Assembly: GCF_005771435.1 (NCBI RefSeq)
Contig: NZ_VANI01000002.1
Span: 219,837-283,836 of the forward strand
Origin: Microbulbifer harenosus
GTDB lineage: Bacteria > Pseudomonadota > Gammaproteobacteria > Pseudomonadales > Cellvibrionaceae
Reading direction: 5' to 3'
DNA length: 64,000 nt
Below, one piece after another: positions 47,396 through 57,947 of this stretch (position 1 is its first letter; every line of letters starts with the position of its first letter). Both the position numbers and the translations under genes were made by a program. Under the pieces are notes generated by a model. It ran no database searches, was not told the origin of the DNA, and saw only the letters and a list, made by a program, of their open reading frames with translations.

Positions 47396-48895
47396 TCAGC
47401 CGTCTCGGGTGTCGCCACCCGCTTCCCGAGTGACCGGCCTGTCGAGCTTCACCAGTTTGAAGCCGGTATAGCCGTACAGCACGCTGAGCGCCGGGCTCGC
47501 CACGTTGAACAGGCAGAACGGCAGATACAGCAGCGTGGGTACGCCGAGAACTGCCGCCATAAACGCGCCGCAGGAATTCCATGGCACCAGCGGTGAAGTG
47601 ACGGTGCCGCAATCGGCCGCCAGCCGCGACAGGTTCTGCGGGGCCAGGCCGCGCTTCTCAAACTCTGCGCGAAAGATACGCGTCGGCAACACCAGGGCGA
47701 TGTACTGATCTCCGGCCACCACATTGAGGCCGAAAGCGCTGGCGAATACTGTAAGGAAGAGACCGCCAATGGATTTCGCGCGGTAGATCAGCGGGTTGAT
47801 CAGTTGCTTGATCAGACCGAACTCATCCAGCAGCGCACCAAAGGTCACCGCACCCATAATCAGCCACAAGGTGTGCAGCATACTCGACATACCGCCGCGG
47901 GACAGCAGCTGGTCCACATCCGCGACACCCGATGCCATATGAAACCCGTTTGCCATCGCCTGCCAGATCGCCTTCACTGCGCCACCGATACCGAGAACAT
48001 CCTCACCGGCAAATCCGGCATACACCGTCGGTTGCAGGAAGGCGCCGAGAATGCCGGCAAATATCGCCGACAACAGCAGCGAAAGGGACGCGGGAAATTT
48101 GCGGACCGACATGATGACCAGCAACAACAGCGGCAACAGATTCAGAGCGGTGATGTGGTAGATACCGTTTAGGGATTTCAGCTCCACCGCCTGCTGTAAT
48201 TCGCTCTGCCCCTCAATGTCGACGCGGCCGAGGCCGAGCAGCGCAAATATCACCGCGGCAAACAGAAATGCGGGCACCGAGGTCCAGGCCTGATTGCGGA
48301 TGTGGGTGTAGACGTCCACCTTGACCATTTGCGAAGAAAGAATCGTGGTCTCCGACAGCGGCGACAGTTTGTCGCCGAGGTAAGCGCCCGAGATAACCGC
48401 ACCGGCGGTAATCGCGGTGGAGACTTCCAGCATGGTGGCGATGCCCACCAGCCCCACACCGATGGTGCCGGCGGTAGTCCAGGAACTGCCGATGGACATG
48501 GCGATAACACCGCAGATCACCGCGCTCGCCACGTAATACCAAGTGGGGGACAGCGCCTGGATGCCGTAGTAGACCAGTGTGGGGATGGTGCCGGAAAGAT
48601 TCCATGTGCCGATCAGTGCGCCCACGGCGAGCAGAATGAAGATGGCACTGGTAATCGACGCCAGCGCGCCCTGGCCGGCTTTCTGCACCGAGCTCCACGA
48701 GTGACCATTCTTCAGGGCAATGAGGGCGGCGACCATGCAGCAGACAATTAGCGCGGTCTGGATTGGGCCGTCCAGTGCCTGCATACCGAACAGAGCCAGC
48801 GAGCTGCCAATCAGCAGCGCCAGCGTCACCAGCGGAATCAGTGCATCGAGGAGGGACGGTGTGCGGATGTGTTTGTGTTCACCTGGCATGGCCAT
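47396..48895 (-). CDS. nhaC: NhaC-family Na+/H+ (or amino-acid) antiporter
   Basis: A 499-residue inner-membrane protein with 11-12 helices of the NhaC/ArsB-type antiporter group. Conserved features are SIGSSWTTAGTIGVGLVGIA (about 135-155), GAYLGDKLSPLSETTILSS (about 171-189) and a late re-entrant-like GTVTSPLVPWNSCGAFM (about 429-445). NhaC members exchange Na+ for H+ or carry organic acids and amino acids. It follows arginine deiminase by 69 bases, so it could export a product such as citrulline or counter pH changes from ammonia production. That is inference from context. Confidence 0.86.
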   Translation of the reverse strand: MAMPGEHKHIRTPSLLDALIPLVTLALLIGSSLALFGMQALDGPIQTALIVCCMVAALIALKNGHSWSSVQKAGQGALASITSAIFILLAVGALIGTWNLSGTIPTLVYYGIQALSPTWYYVASAVICGVIAMSIGSSWTTAGTIGVGLVGIATMLEVSTAITAGAVISGAYLGDKLSPLSETTILSSQMVKVDVYTHIRNQAWTSVPAFLFAAVIFALLGLGRVDIEGQSELQQAVELKSLNGIYHITALNLLPLLLLVIMSVRKFPASLSLLLSAIFAGILGAFLQPTVYAGFAGEDVLGIGGAVKAIWQAMANGFHMASGVADVDQLLSRGGMSSMLHTLWLIMGAVTFGALLDEFGLIKQLINPLIYRAKSIGGLFLTVFASAFGLNVVAGDQYIALVLPTRIFRAEFEKRGLAPQNLSRLAADCGTVTSPLVPWNSCGAFMAAVLGVPTLLYLPFCLFNVASPALSVLYGYTGFKLVKLDRPVTREAGGDTRDG

Positions 48896-48964
48896 AGTGA
48901 GAAATTCTCTCGCGCGCGGGGCAGCTCGGCGGACGCCCCGCGCAGTTTTATCGCAATGGGAGTA

Positions 48965-50251
48965 TCAGAAATCAACGGGATCGCGCGCAATCGGGCAGGT
49001 CATGCAGTGGCCTCCGCCACGGCCGCGTCCAAGTTCAGCGCCGACGATGGTAATCACCTCGACGCCCTCTTTGCGCAGCTGTGTATTGGTGTAGGTGTTG
49101 CGGTCGTAGGCAAACACCACCCCGGGTTTCGCCGCGACAAGATTGTTGCCGCTGTCCCACTGCTGCCGTTCGGCGGCGTAGTGGTCGCCACCGGTTTCCA
49201 CCACGCGAATTTTCTTCAGGTGCAATGCCTTCGCCACCACTTCCACAAACGGCTTGTTTTCCAGAGTGATATGCAGGTCTTGAGCCTGGTCTTTCGGCCG
49301 CAGCACCAGGGTGTGTACCTGATTCATGATCTCCGGGTAAAGCGTGACCAGGTCGCGGTCGGCGAAGGTAAACACCGTGTCCAGATGCATCGCCGAGCGC
49401 AGCTTCGGCATCGCCGCCACGATTACCTGTTCTGCCGCGCCCTTTTCAAACAGCGCCGCAGCCAGCTGCGAGATGCCCTGGCGCGAGGTGCGCTCGCTCA
49501 TACCGATCAGCACAATGCCGTTGCCCACCGGCATCACATCGCCGCCTTCCACGGTGGCGAGCCCGAAATTTGTGTCCGGGTCGCCCCACCAGACTTCAAA
49601 TTTCTCTTTGGTAAACATTGGGTGAAACTTGTAGATCGCGGTGGTGAGAAAAGTCTCTTCCTTGCGCGCCGGCCAGTACAGCGGGTTCAGGGTGACACCG
49701 CCGTATAGCCAGCAGGTGGTGTCGCGGGTGTAGAGTGTGTTGGGCAGCGGCGGCAGTAGGTACTCGGTCGCGCCGTGGGCTTCACGGGCGAGTTCCATGA
49801 AATCGGATTTAGAGAACGCATCCGGCAGGTCGATCACCGACAGACCGCCGATCAGGAATTCCGCCAGCTCGCGCGGCTCAAGACTTTCGAGGTAGGCGCG
49901 GGTGTCTTCCATCATGCCGATACCGACGTTATTCACGGTGATCTTGCGGTCCAGCAACCACTTGCGCGCTTCCGGAATGGCGACGGTCTCGGCGAGCAGG
50001 TTGTGCATCTCCACCACGTCAATGCCAACGTCACGCATCTTGGTCATGAAGTCGAAGTGATCGCGTTTGGCATTTTGCACCCACAGGACATCGTCAAATA
50101 AAAGGTCGTCGCAATTGGTCGGAGTAAGACGGGTGTGCGCCAGGCTCGGTGCGCAGACCATGACCTTGCGCAGTTGGCCGACTTCGGAATAAACGCCGAG
50201 AGTGGCGGCGGACTTGGATTTGGACTTGGATTCGGACTTGGAGCTAGCCAT
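48965..50251 (-). CDS. arcA: Arginine deiminase
   Basis: Converts arginine to citrulline and ammonia. The 428-residue protein has the family motifs: [13 protein letters not shown] near the N-terminus, YTRDTTCW, the catalytic Asp/His/Cys set with [11 protein letters not shown] (His, Asp) and the nucleophile C416 in [15 protein letters not shown] 50251 is chosen. The first 14 residues are a Ser/Lys-rich low-complexity run produced by near-perfect codon repeats and are absent from typical homologues. arcB and arcC are not adjacent. It lies 13 bases downstream of the permease gene, so they are one operon. Confidence 0.96.
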   Translation of the reverse strand: MASSKSESKSKSKSAATLGVYSEVGQLRKVMVCAPSLAHTRLTPTNCDDLLFDDVLWVQNAKRDHFDFMTKMRDVGIDVVEMHNLLAETVAIPEARKWLLDRKITVNNVGIGMMEDTRAYLESLEPRELAEFLIGGLSVIDLPDAFSKSDFMELAREAHGATEYLLPPLPNTLYTRDTTCWLYGGVTLNPLYWPARKEETFLTTAIYKFHPMFTKEKFEVWWGDPDTNFGLATVEGGDVMPVGNGIVLIGMSERTSRQGISQLAAALFEKGAAEQVIVAAMPKLRSAMHLDTVFTFADRDLVTLYPEIMNQVHTLVLRPKDQAQDLHITLENKPFVEVVAKALHLKKIRVVETGGDHYAAERQQWDSGNNLVAAKPGVVFAYDRNTYTNTQLRKEGVEVITIVGAELGRGRGGGHCMTCPIARDPVDF

Positions 50252-50264
50252 GAAAAAACTCTCT

Positions 50265-51698
50265 CTAGAGAACGATGGCACCAGTAATAAGCGAGTAAAT
50301 ACCGATGACGGCGCCGACAATGATGGCGGCGAACAGAATGAGTTCCTTACCGTTAAAAGTGCGCAGGTTCAGCTCCCGGCGCGCGAGAATGAACAGTAGC
50401 GTGCCTGGTGCAAACAGAATGCAGGCCAGCAGCACATGTTCCAACCCACCGGCGAGAATCATGAAAAACGTATACAGAGTGGCGATGATACCGACGATCA
50501 GTTCGCGGTTGCGCAGACGGGCGGGATCAGATTCGTATGTCTCGCGGGTGAATGCGAGCTTGAGTCCGTAACCGGCCACCAGCAAGTACGGAATCAGTGT
50601 CATCGAACTGGTCAGTTCCAGCGTCAGATCAAACGCGTACTGCGCAAAGATGGTCAGGATCAGAAAAATCTGCACCAGAATGTTGGTCAACCACAGTGCG
50701 GTAGATGGCACCCCGTTGCTGTTCTCACGCCCGAAGATCTTCGGTACCAGATCGTACTTGGATGCGGTGAACAGCGCTTCCGCACACAGCAGCGTCCAGG
50801 CCAGGTAGGCGCCCAGCACCGAGATGATTAAACCCGCGCTCACGAATACAGCACCCCAGGTACCAACCACCGCCTGCAGCACACCAGCCATGGACGGCTG
50901 ACGGATGTCGGCGATCTCCGGTCGCAACAGCACACCATAGGGCAGTAAGGTAACCAGAATCATCAAACACAGCACACCGAGAAAACCCATTACCGTGGCC
51001 CAACCCACATCTGCGCGATTCTTGGCGTAACGAGAGAACACACTGGCGCCTTCCACACCGATAAATACGAACACCGTAACCAGCATGGTGCGGCGCACCT
51101 GACTCATCACGTCGGAGAGGTTGTAGTCACCGCCCCCCCAGAAATTTTCCACGAACAGATCTTTCTTGAACGCCATCGCCACAATGATGATGAACAGAAT
51201 GATGGGAATGATCTTGGCAACGGTGACGATCTTGTTGATGGCCGCAGCCTGTTTGACACCGCGCAGGATCATAAAATGGATGGACCACAGAATGACGGAG
51301 GATATAGCCACCGCTGGAACGGTGTTGCCCTCGCCGAACATCGGAACAGCGGCACCGAGAGTGGATTTGATGAGTACGAAATAGGTTGTATTGCCGAGGC
51401 AACTGCCCGCCCAGAAGCCAAACGCGGCCATAAAGCCGATGTAATTGCCGAAGCCGTCTTTGGCGTAGGTAAAGATACCGGCATCGAGATCCGGTTTGCG
51501 CACCGCCAGGGTCTGGAATACGAACGCCAGCATCAGCATGCCGGTACCGGCAATACACCAGGCGATCAGTGCACCGAACGGACCCGTGGCATTGGCAAAG
51601 GTGGCGGGCAGCGAGAAAATACCGGCTCCAATCATGGAGCCGACCACCATGCCCATCATGGTCGTGCGTGTCAGATTCTGCGCGGATTCTGTACTCAT
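50265..51698 (-). CDS. arcD: APC-family arginine/ornithine-type permease
   Basis: A 477-residue permease with 12 hydrophobic helices. The APC-superfamily helix-1 motif is [20 protein letters not shown], followed by the [16 protein letters not shown] region. It closely resembles basic amino-acid exchangers (ArcD/YdgI-type arginine:ornithine antiporters). ATG 51698 (MSTESAQN) is taken as start; an in-frame ATG five codons earlier (51713) is also possible, and neither has a good Shine-Dalgarno. It is the first gene of an arcD-arcA operon. Since no arcB is present to make ornithine, arginine/citrulline exchange is possible. Confidence 0.88.
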   Translation of the reverse strand: MSTESAQNLTRTTMMGMVVGSMIGAGIFSLPATFANATGPFGALIAWCIAGTGMLMLAFVFQTLAVRKPDLDAGIFTYAKDGFGNYIGFMAAFGFWAGSCLGNTTYFVLIKSTLGAAVPMFGEGNTVPAVAISSVILWSIHFMILRGVKQAAAINKIVTVAKIIPIILFIIIVAMAFKKDLFVENFWGGGDYNLSDVMSQVRRTMLVTVFVFIGVEGASVFSRYAKNRADVGWATVMGFLGVLCLMILVTLLPYGVLLRPEIADIRQPSMAGVLQAVVGTWGAVFVSAGLIISVLGAYLAWTLLCAEALFTASKYDLVPKIFGRENSNGVPSTALWLTNILVQIFLILTIFAQYAFDLTLELTSSMTLIPYLLVAGYGLKLAFTRETYESDPARLRNRELIVGIIATLYTFFMILAGGLEHVLLACILFAPGTLLFILARRELNLRTFNGKELILFAAIIVGAVIGIYSLITGAIVL

Positions 51699-51807
51699 TG
51701 AACTTGCGGCCATTAGATAGCTTTGTTCAGTGTAGCTACTGGCATAAAACTCGACTCCGGCTTCATCCAATGCAATTTGCTATCAAACGGACCTTTAATA
51801 TAGCGGC

Positions 51808-53100
51808 TTAGTTACCTCTGGAATCAGCTGCGCGCACTTGGCGATGGCCTACCAGGGAAAAAAAGCTGTAGAGCCCCACCATCGAGATCGCGTAGGCAAT
51901 CGCCGCACCGGTTGCTTCAAACCTCGGTACCAACACAATCAACAGGGCTATCTGCGCGAGTGCGGCGAGTGCGAGCGCGGGAAAAATGACACGACTCTGC
52001 TTCCGGTGCTTCAGGTAGATCGGGGCGACCCCCATAAGCACCGTGGCCGACGTAGTGACCGCGAGAATACGGAAGGCGGCGGTGCCCTCAGTAACGAAAT
52101 CCGGCTGAAACAGTCCGAGAATTTCCCGGGTGAATATGAGTGCGATTAGCAGGAATAGTCCCAGCACCGGTAGCATCCACTGCAGCCGTTGCACCCGCAG
52201 GCGCCTGAGTGCGGTGTAGTCTCCCGTATCCAGAATAATCGAGAGCTCCCGCGCATAGACCCGGTTAGTGGCCGCTGCTAGCACCGCGGCGAGCCCGGCG
52301 GTAGACATGGCTGCAGCATAGGCACCTGTTGCTGCGGGCGAAGGTTGCAGCCAGTCGAGCAGAATAATGGCGATCTGTGCAATGACGACCATGGACAAGC
52401 GGTATAACCAGAAAGGCATCGCTTCGCGCTGCCAGGATAAGTTGGCCCTCTCCGGCTTGAGCGCGCCGCCCTCTGCCGGCCATGCTTTTTTAACCCAGTA
52501 GGTGGCGAGAGCGAGTCCAAAGCACCAGGAAATCAACCAGCAGAGGATACCCATGGCACCTGTTGCCTGCGGGGAGGCAACCAGTGCAATACAGACAAAT
52601 GCCAAGGTGAGCACAGGCACAAAGAGATAGGTGACTGTCGTTGCGCGCACGCAGTCGCCGGTGGCGCTGATCACTGCGCACAGGTAGTAAGTCAGTGCGC
52701 CGAGAGGCAAGGCGAGCAGACTGTAATAGATGGCATTCAAAGCGTCGTCAGAGAATTCGCGTAATTCCCGAGCCCACAACAGCGTCAACGCGGCCACCAC
52801 TATGGCGCCAATCATCAGGCGCGATAATGAGAAAAGAAAGTAGTGCGCCGCGTGTCCGTGATGCTGGCGAGAAAATTTGGCCGGCATTATTCGCAGGGCA
52901 TACTTGTCCAGCCCTTGGGAAGTTATCGCCAGGATCAGATGAAAGACCGCTACCGCGACGACATAGTTTTCGAATTCGGTTACGGCCAAGTGGCGTGCCA
53001 GTATCAGATTGATCAGAAAGACAATGCCGTGACCGGTGAACGCGATGACCGCCAGCTTACCGACTTCCGTGAAATGTTCGCGTCTGGAGACGATCAACAT
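51808..53100 (-). CDS. MOP-superfamily polysaccharide flippase (Wzx-like)
   Basis: A 430-residue protein with 12 predicted transmembrane helices. The N-terminal helix pattern AVIAFTGHGIVFLINLILARHLAVTEFENYVVAVAVF is that of oligosaccharide flippases (PF01943/PF13440 type). No glycosyltransferase or polymerase gene lies near it, so it is an orphan flippase, perhaps serving a locus elsewhere. ATG 53100. It is divergent from the RND adaptor gene, across a 252-bp gap in which I saw no clear operator. Confidence 0.82.
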   Translation of the reverse strand: MLIVSRREHFTEVGKLAVIAFTGHGIVFLINLILARHLAVTEFENYVVAVAVFHLILAITSQGLDKYALRIMPAKFSRQHHGHAAHYFLFSLSRLMIGAIVVAALTLLWARELREFSDDALNAIYYSLLALPLGALTYYLCAVISATGDCVRATTVTYLFVPVLTLAFVCIALVASPQATGAMGILCWLISWCFGLALATYWVKKAWPAEGGALKPERANLSWQREAMPFWLYRLSMVVIAQIAIILLDWLQPSPAATGAYAAAMSTAGLAAVLAAATNRVYARELSIILDTGDYTALRRLRVQRLQWMLPVLGLFLLIALIFTREILGLFQPDFVTEGTAAFRILAVTTSATVLMGVAPIYLKHRKQSRVIFPALALAALAQIALLIVLVPRFEATGAAIAYAISMVGLYSFFSLVGHRQVRAADSRGN

Positions 53101-53352
53101 CGTGGCTGCGAAATACCTGCTGTTTTAGGTGTGCGCGTGAATGGGGGATTGCGTGTATCCCGTGCAAAGTTTAGTTCGGCGCATCGAGAACGCGCCGGAC
53201 ATTGTTGATCACGCTGGAGCGGCTTCTCCAAGTCACTAATTCGCTTAACAGCGGCTTTTGGCACTTGATTAGTCTCATTCGGCGGTTTGGTGAAGGGTGC
53301 CATCTATAGTTTGAATATGTGTCGTAGTCCAATTGGCTGTGTGTTTTAGCTG

Positions 53353-54651
53353 ATGTTGAAAGCCCTGTTCCCCACGCCGGTCGTTGCGGCGCTCATTTTG
53401 CTGTGTGTGAGTGCCTGCGGAGACAAAGGTGAAGACACGCCGGCTCCCAAGCCGCCGCCGGTCGAAGTGCTGGCGGTGCGTGCGCATCAGGTGGTTCCCC
53501 GCTATGAGTATGTGGGGCGCGTTGAAGCCACTGATGAGTTCAAGGTGCGGCCTCGGGTTGAGGGGTATATCGAGAGCCGCAATTTTATTGAGGGGCAGAT
53601 GGTTCAGCAGGGGGAGTTGCTGTATGTCATCGACCCCAGGCCGTTTGTGGTTGCGCTGGAAAACCAGCGGGCCAACCTTACCCAGGCCCAGTCCGCGCTG
53701 GTCATCGCCGAACGCAATTTCCGCCGCGGTAGAGAACTGGTGCGCACGGGTGCTATCAGTAAGGTTCAGATGGATGAGCTCACCGGCAACTATGAAGCGG
53801 CGCAGTCCCAGGTAGAGGCCATGCAGGCTAATGTCGACGCAGCGGAGCTTAATCTCAGCTTCACCCAGATCCGCGCGCCGCTTACCGGTATCATCGGCCG
53901 CAGCCAGTTTACCGATGGCTCACTGGTGGGCCCAAACTCCGATCCATTGACGTCGATCGTGCGTATGGACCCGATCTTCGTCAATTTCGAAGTACCGGAA
54001 CACCGCCTGTTTGTGGTCCAGGAAGAGGCGGAGCGACGTCGCCAGCAGGGACTGGCGCCGGAGCGGCGGGAAGTACGCATAAAACAGCCCAATGGGGTGC
54101 TCTATCCACATCCTGGCGTGATTGTATTTGTCGACAACCAGATCGACCCGACGACTGGCTCGGCGCTTGTGCGTGCGCGCTTCCCGAATCCTGAGCAGTT
54201 ATTGGTACAGGGGCAGTTTGTGCGGGTGGAGATCAGCGTGTTTTCCGGCAAGGAATCCATCAAGCCCCTGATCCCCCAGGCCGCCGTGCAGGAAGACATG
54301 CAGGGGCGGTTCGTCTATGTGGTGGATGACAATAACATCGCGCACAAACGCTACCTGGAACTGGGGCAGCGGGAGGGGGAACTGTGGGCGGTGGATAAGG
54401 GGATGAAGCCCGGTGAGCGGCTGATCGTGAATGGCCTGCAACGGGTGAATGCCGGCGAGGCCGTGACGCCGCAGAATACTGCATTGAACCCCTACAAGGG
54501 GCTGAAGACGATAACACCTCCGCAGACCACCAGCCCGGTAATGCAGCTGCGTGAAGGGGACGTGCCCGAAAAGGAGCGCGCCAGATCCGGCGCCGCCGAC
54601 ACCGATCCGACACGGGACAGGGAGCCGGATGCGTATCTCGATGGCAAATAA
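53353..54651 (+). CDS. RND efflux periplasmic adaptor lipoprotein
   Basis: A 432-residue membrane-fusion protein with lipoprotein signal (VSA-C22). It has biotinyl-lipoyl halves (about 60-95 and 175-210, including PRVEGYIESRNFIEGQMVQQGELLYVIDPRPF), a helical hairpin (about 95-170), beta-barrel and membrane-proximal domains. It closely resembles AcrA/MexA-type adaptors. It is followed 39 bases later by its pump gene. A Glu/Asp-rich tail of about 40 residues extends beyond AcrA. The ATG at 53353 has no strong Shine-Dalgarno. Confidence 0.94.
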   Translation: MLKALFPTPVVAALILLCVSACGDKGEDTPAPKPPPVEVLAVRAHQVVPRYEYVGRVEATDEFKVRPRVEGYIESRNFIEGQMVQQGELLYVIDPRPFVVALENQRANLTQAQSALVIAERNFRRGRELVRTGAISKVQMDELTGNYEAAQSQVEAMQANVDAAELNLSFTQIRAPLTGIIGRSQFTDGSLVGPNSDPLTSIVRMDPIFVNFEVPEHRLFVVQEEAERRRQQGLAPERREVRIKQPNGVLYPHPGVIVFVDNQIDPTTGSALVRARFPNPEQLLVQGQFVRVEISVFSGKESIKPLIPQAAVQEDMQGRFVYVVDDNNIAHKRYLELGQREGELWAVDKGMKPGERLIVNGLQRVNAGEAVTPQNTALNPYKGLKTITPPQTTSPVMQLREGDVPEKERARSGAADTDPTRDREPDAYLDGK

Positions 54652-54690
54652 TCCACAGCAGTATTCGCCATTGTGCAAGGCCGGTAAACG

Positions 54691-57600
54691 ATGATCAGCG
54701 CCACGTTCATCCGCCGGCCGCGCTTTGCGCTGGTGATCTCCATTCTCATCTCACTGGCAGGCGTACTGACACTGCCACAGCTACCCATTGCGCAGTTTCC
54801 CGATATCAGCCCGCCAACGGTAAGGGTGAGCGCTTCTTTTCCCGGCGCCAGTGCTGAGGTGATGCGCGACAGTGTGGCGATTCCCATCGAGTCACAGGTC
54901 AACGGCGTGGAAGGCATGCAATACATGTCGTCTACGAGCAGCAGTGATGGCACCTACAGCCTCACCGTCACCTTTGACAGCGGCTACGACGGCGATATCG
55001 CCCAGGTCAATGTGCAGAACCGCGTGCAGCAGGCAACCCCGAGCCTGCCGGAGGAAGTGACGCGCAGCGGTGTAACCGTAGAGAAACGCTCCAATACCAT
55101 TCTGCTGGTGGTGAACCTGCTCTCCCCGGAAAATGAATTCGATACCCTGTTTCTCGCCAACTATGGAGAGATCTTCATCCGCGACGAGCTGGCACGTCTC
55201 GACGGGGTCAGCGACGTGCAGATTCTCGGCGCACAGGATTATTCCATGCGTCTTTGGCTCAACCCCGACCAAATGGCCGCGCTGGATGTGACCGCCAATG
55301 ATGTGATTGCGGCGGTGCGGGCGCAGAACCTGCAAGTGGCCGCGGGCAGTATCGGCGCGCCGCCGATTCAGAAGGATCAGCAGTTTCAGTACAGCATCAT
55401 CGCGCGCGGACGCCTTGAGAGCGCGGAAGAATTCTCTAACATCAGCATCCGCTCCAAGCCTGACGGCGCTATCGTGCGCCTGAGGGATATCGCGCGCGTT
55501 GAACTCGGCAGCCTGAGTTACAGTGCGTTTGGGGAACTGGATAACAAGCCTTCGGCGGTGATTGCGGTATATCAGCTGCCGGATGCCAATGCATTGAACG
55601 TCGCCGACGCGGTGCGCGAAAAAATGGCGGAGCTTTCCAAGCGCTTCCCCGACGGCCTGAAATCGGAAATTCTCTACGACACCACCGATTTTGTGCGTGC
55701 CTCCATCGCGGAAGTGGTGGAAACACTGGTGATTGCTCTTTTGCTGGTTATCGTCGTGGTATTCGTATTCCTGCAGGATTGGCGCGCGACGCTGATTCCT
55801 GCGATTGCGATTCCGGTTTCCCTGGTCGGCACCTTTGCGGTGATGTATGCACTGGGTATGACGATCAACACGGTGACGCTGTTCGCGCTGATTCTCGCCA
55901 TCGGTATCGTAGTGGACGACGCCATCATCGTGGTGGAAAACACCCAGCGTTTGCTGGGCGAAGGCATGCCGCCCAAAGAGGCGGCGATGGAGTCCATGCG
56001 CGAGGTGACCGGGCCGGTGATCGCCACCACCGCAGTGCTGTTTGCGGTTTTTGTACCCGTCATGCTGATGCCGGGACTGACTGGAAAAATGTATCAGCAG
56101 TTTGCGTTGACCATTTCGATTTCGGTGTTTATTTCCAGTATTAATGCATTAACTCTGAGTCCGGCACTCAGTGCGATTCTACTGCGGCCGACGCAGGGGG
56201 AAGGTGAGCATGGCGAAAAACTGACGGGCGTGTTCGGATTCTTCAACCGCTTTCTGCGCCGCGCTACCAATGGTTATGTTCGCATCGTGCGTTTTTGTGT
56301 GCGGCGTCCGCTGATTGGGCTGGCGACGATTGCTGGTATCGGCGCACTCTGTGTGTGGCTGTTTACGGTAGTGCCGACGGGATTTATTCCCGATGAGGAC
56401 CAAGGCTTCTTTATGATGAATGTGCAACTGCCCGACGGCGCGTCCCTGCGCCGCACGGCGACAGTGGTGCAGGGGTTGAGTGACAATATCCGCGAACTCG
56501 ATGGCGTGGCACATGTAATGGCGGTACCTGGCTTTAGCCTGTTGTCCGGCAGCGCCACATCCAATACCGCATTCATGATCGTAATATTGCTCCCATGGGA
56601 AGAGCGACCAACGCCGGCACTAAACCAATTCGCCATCCTCGCCAAGGTACAGCGGCTGGGTGCCGCGGTGCCAGAGGCAGAAGTACAGGCCTTTCCGGTG
56701 CCGGCGCTGCCCGGCCTCGGCACCATCGGCGGTTTTGAGTTTGTGCTGCAGGACCTGCAGGGGCGCGAGATTCAGGAACTCGCTGCGGTACTCTATGCAC
56801 TTCTCGGGGAGGCCAACCAGCGCCCGGAAATTGCCCGGGCTTTCACCACCTATCAGGCCGCGACACCGCAGTTGCAACTGGAGGTGGATAAAGACAAGGC
56901 GCATATTCTGGGGTTGCAGCTGTCCGACGTGTATCTCACGTTGCAGACCTACCTCGGTGGTTTCTATATCAATGACTTTAACCGATTCGGCAAGATGTTC
57001 CGGGTCATGGCGCAGGCCGAAGCACAATTCCGTGATGACGAGCAGGATCTCAACGGCTTTTTCGTGCGCGCCAATAGTGGCAGTCTGGTGCCGGTTAGTT
57101 CTGTGGCGGAAGTGGTACCGAGCATAGGTCCGCAAACGGTGAATCGCTACAATCTTTACAACAGTATCAGCGTCAATGGGGTGCCCGCTCCCGGTTTTTC
57201 CAGCGGCGAAGCGATGCGCGCAATGGAAGAGTTGGGCGCACAATTGCCACAGGGCTACAGTTATGAGTGGACCGGGTCCAGCCTGGAAGAAATCAGCGCG
57301 GGTAATCTGGCGCCCATCCTGTTTTCGCTTGCGGTGCTGTTTGCTTATCTGTTTCTGGTGGCACAGTACGAGAGCTGGTCAATTCCGATTGCGGTACTGT
57401 TGGCGATTCCCGTCGCCATCGCCGGTGGTCTGCTGGCCTGCTGGTTGGTGGGGCATGACAGCAATCTCTATACCCAGATTGGCCTGGTACTGCTGATTGC
57501 GATGGCCGCCAAAACCGCAATCCTAATGGTGGAATTCGCCATGCTGCAGCGGGATCAGGGCAAGTCGGTGGAAGAATCTGCGCTCCAGGCCACCCGCCTG

Positions 57601-57867
57601 CGCTTTCGCGCGGTACTGATGACCGCTCTGGCCTTCGTGCTGGGTATATTTCCGCTGGTGATCGCCACCGGCGCCGGCGCAGCCAGCCGTGTGTCTCTTG
57701 GACTCGCGGTATTTGGCGGTATGCTTGCGGCGAGTATTTTTTCCACCTTTTTGGTGCCGATTTACTACGGACTCATGCAGGGACTGCGGGAAAAAGTGAA
57801 AGGTGGCCACACGCCGAAGGACACTGGCGGCGCGTCGCCACCGGAGGCCGGTACAAATCCGCGCTGA
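54691..57867 (+). CDS. RND multidrug efflux pump, AcrB/HAE1 type
   Basis: Inner-membrane, proton-driven trimeric exporter. The 1058-residue length and two-fold repeat of 6 TM helices with two large periplasmic loops are typical. It begins MISATFIRRPRFALVISILI and reads LPIAQFPDISPPTVRVSASFPGASAE (porter domain start). The proton-relay Asp pair lies in LAIGIVVDDAIIVVENTQR (about 402-420), and the TM10 Lys region is also recognisable. Likely substrates are drugs or toxic organics. No TolC-type outer-membrane gene and no TetR/MarR regulator is adjacent, so it must share an outer-membrane channel encoded elsewhere. Confidence 0.96.
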   Translation: MISATFIRRPRFALVISILISLAGVLTLPQLPIAQFPDISPPTVRVSASFPGASAEVMRDSVAIPIESQVNGVEGMQYMSSTSSSDGTYSLTVTFDSGYDGDIAQVNVQNRVQQATPSLPEEVTRSGVTVEKRSNTILLVVNLLSPENEFDTLFLANYGEIFIRDELARLDGVSDVQILGAQDYSMRLWLNPDQMAALDVTANDVIAAVRAQNLQVAAGSIGAPPIQKDQQFQYSIIARGRLESAEEFSNISIRSKPDGAIVRLRDIARVELGSLSYSAFGELDNKPSAVIAVYQLPDANALNVADAVREKMAELSKRFPDGLKSEILYDTTDFVRASIAEVVETLVIALLLVIVVVFVFLQDWRATLIPAIAIPVSLVGTFAVMYALGMTINTVTLFALILAIGIVVDDAIIVVENTQRLLGEGMPPKEAAMESMREVTGPVIATTAVLFAVFVPVMLMPGLTGKMYQQFALTISISVFISSINALTLSPALSAILLRPTQGEGEHGEKLTGVFGFFNRFLRRATNGYVRIVRFCVRRPLIGLATIAGIGALCVWLFTVVPTGFIPDEDQGFFMMNVQLPDGASLRRTATVVQGLSDNIRELDGVAHVMAVPGFSLLSGSATSNTAFMIVILLPWEERPTPALNQFAILAKVQRLGAAVPEAEVQAFPVPALPGLGTIGGFEFVLQDLQGREIQELAAVLYALLGEANQRPEIARAFTTYQAATPQLQLEVDKDKAHILGLQLSDVYLTLQTYLGGFYINDFNRFGKMFRVMAQAEAQFRDDEQDLNGFFVRANSGSLVPVSSVAEVVPSIGPQTVNRYNLYNSISVNGVPAPGFSSGEAMRAMEELGAQLPQGYSYEWTGSSLEEISAGNLAPILFSLAVLFAYLFLVAQYESWSIPIAVLLAIPVAIAGGLLACWLVGHDSNLYTQIGLVLLIAMAAKTAILMVEFAMLQRDQGKSVEESALQATRLRFRAVLMTALAFVLGIFPLVIATGAGAASRVSLGLAVFGGMLAASIFSTFLVPIYYGLMQGLREKVKGGHTPKDTGGASPPEAGTNPR

Positions 57868-57884
57868 GGTTGTGATCGCTGCAG

Positions 57885-57912
57885 TGAACAATGCGGTCGG
57901 CCGGGGTATAGT
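57885..57912 (+). promoter_or_regulatory. Candidate promoter for the CoA pyrophosphatase gene
   Basis: TGAACA (57885-57890, 4 of 6 to the -35 consensus), 16-base spacer, TATAGT (57907-57912, 5 of 6 to the -10 consensus), 36 bases upstream of ATG 57948. Confidence 0.4.
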
Positions 57913-57947
57913 GTTTCAGAACGCAGTGGCAGTAAACGATAGAGACA

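Noticed and set aside
51699..51807. Possible ANR/FNR site upstream of arcD (TTGAT followed by AATTG)
   Set aside because: Only one half fits TTGAT-N4-ATCAA; the second half is too poor to claim anaerobic control.
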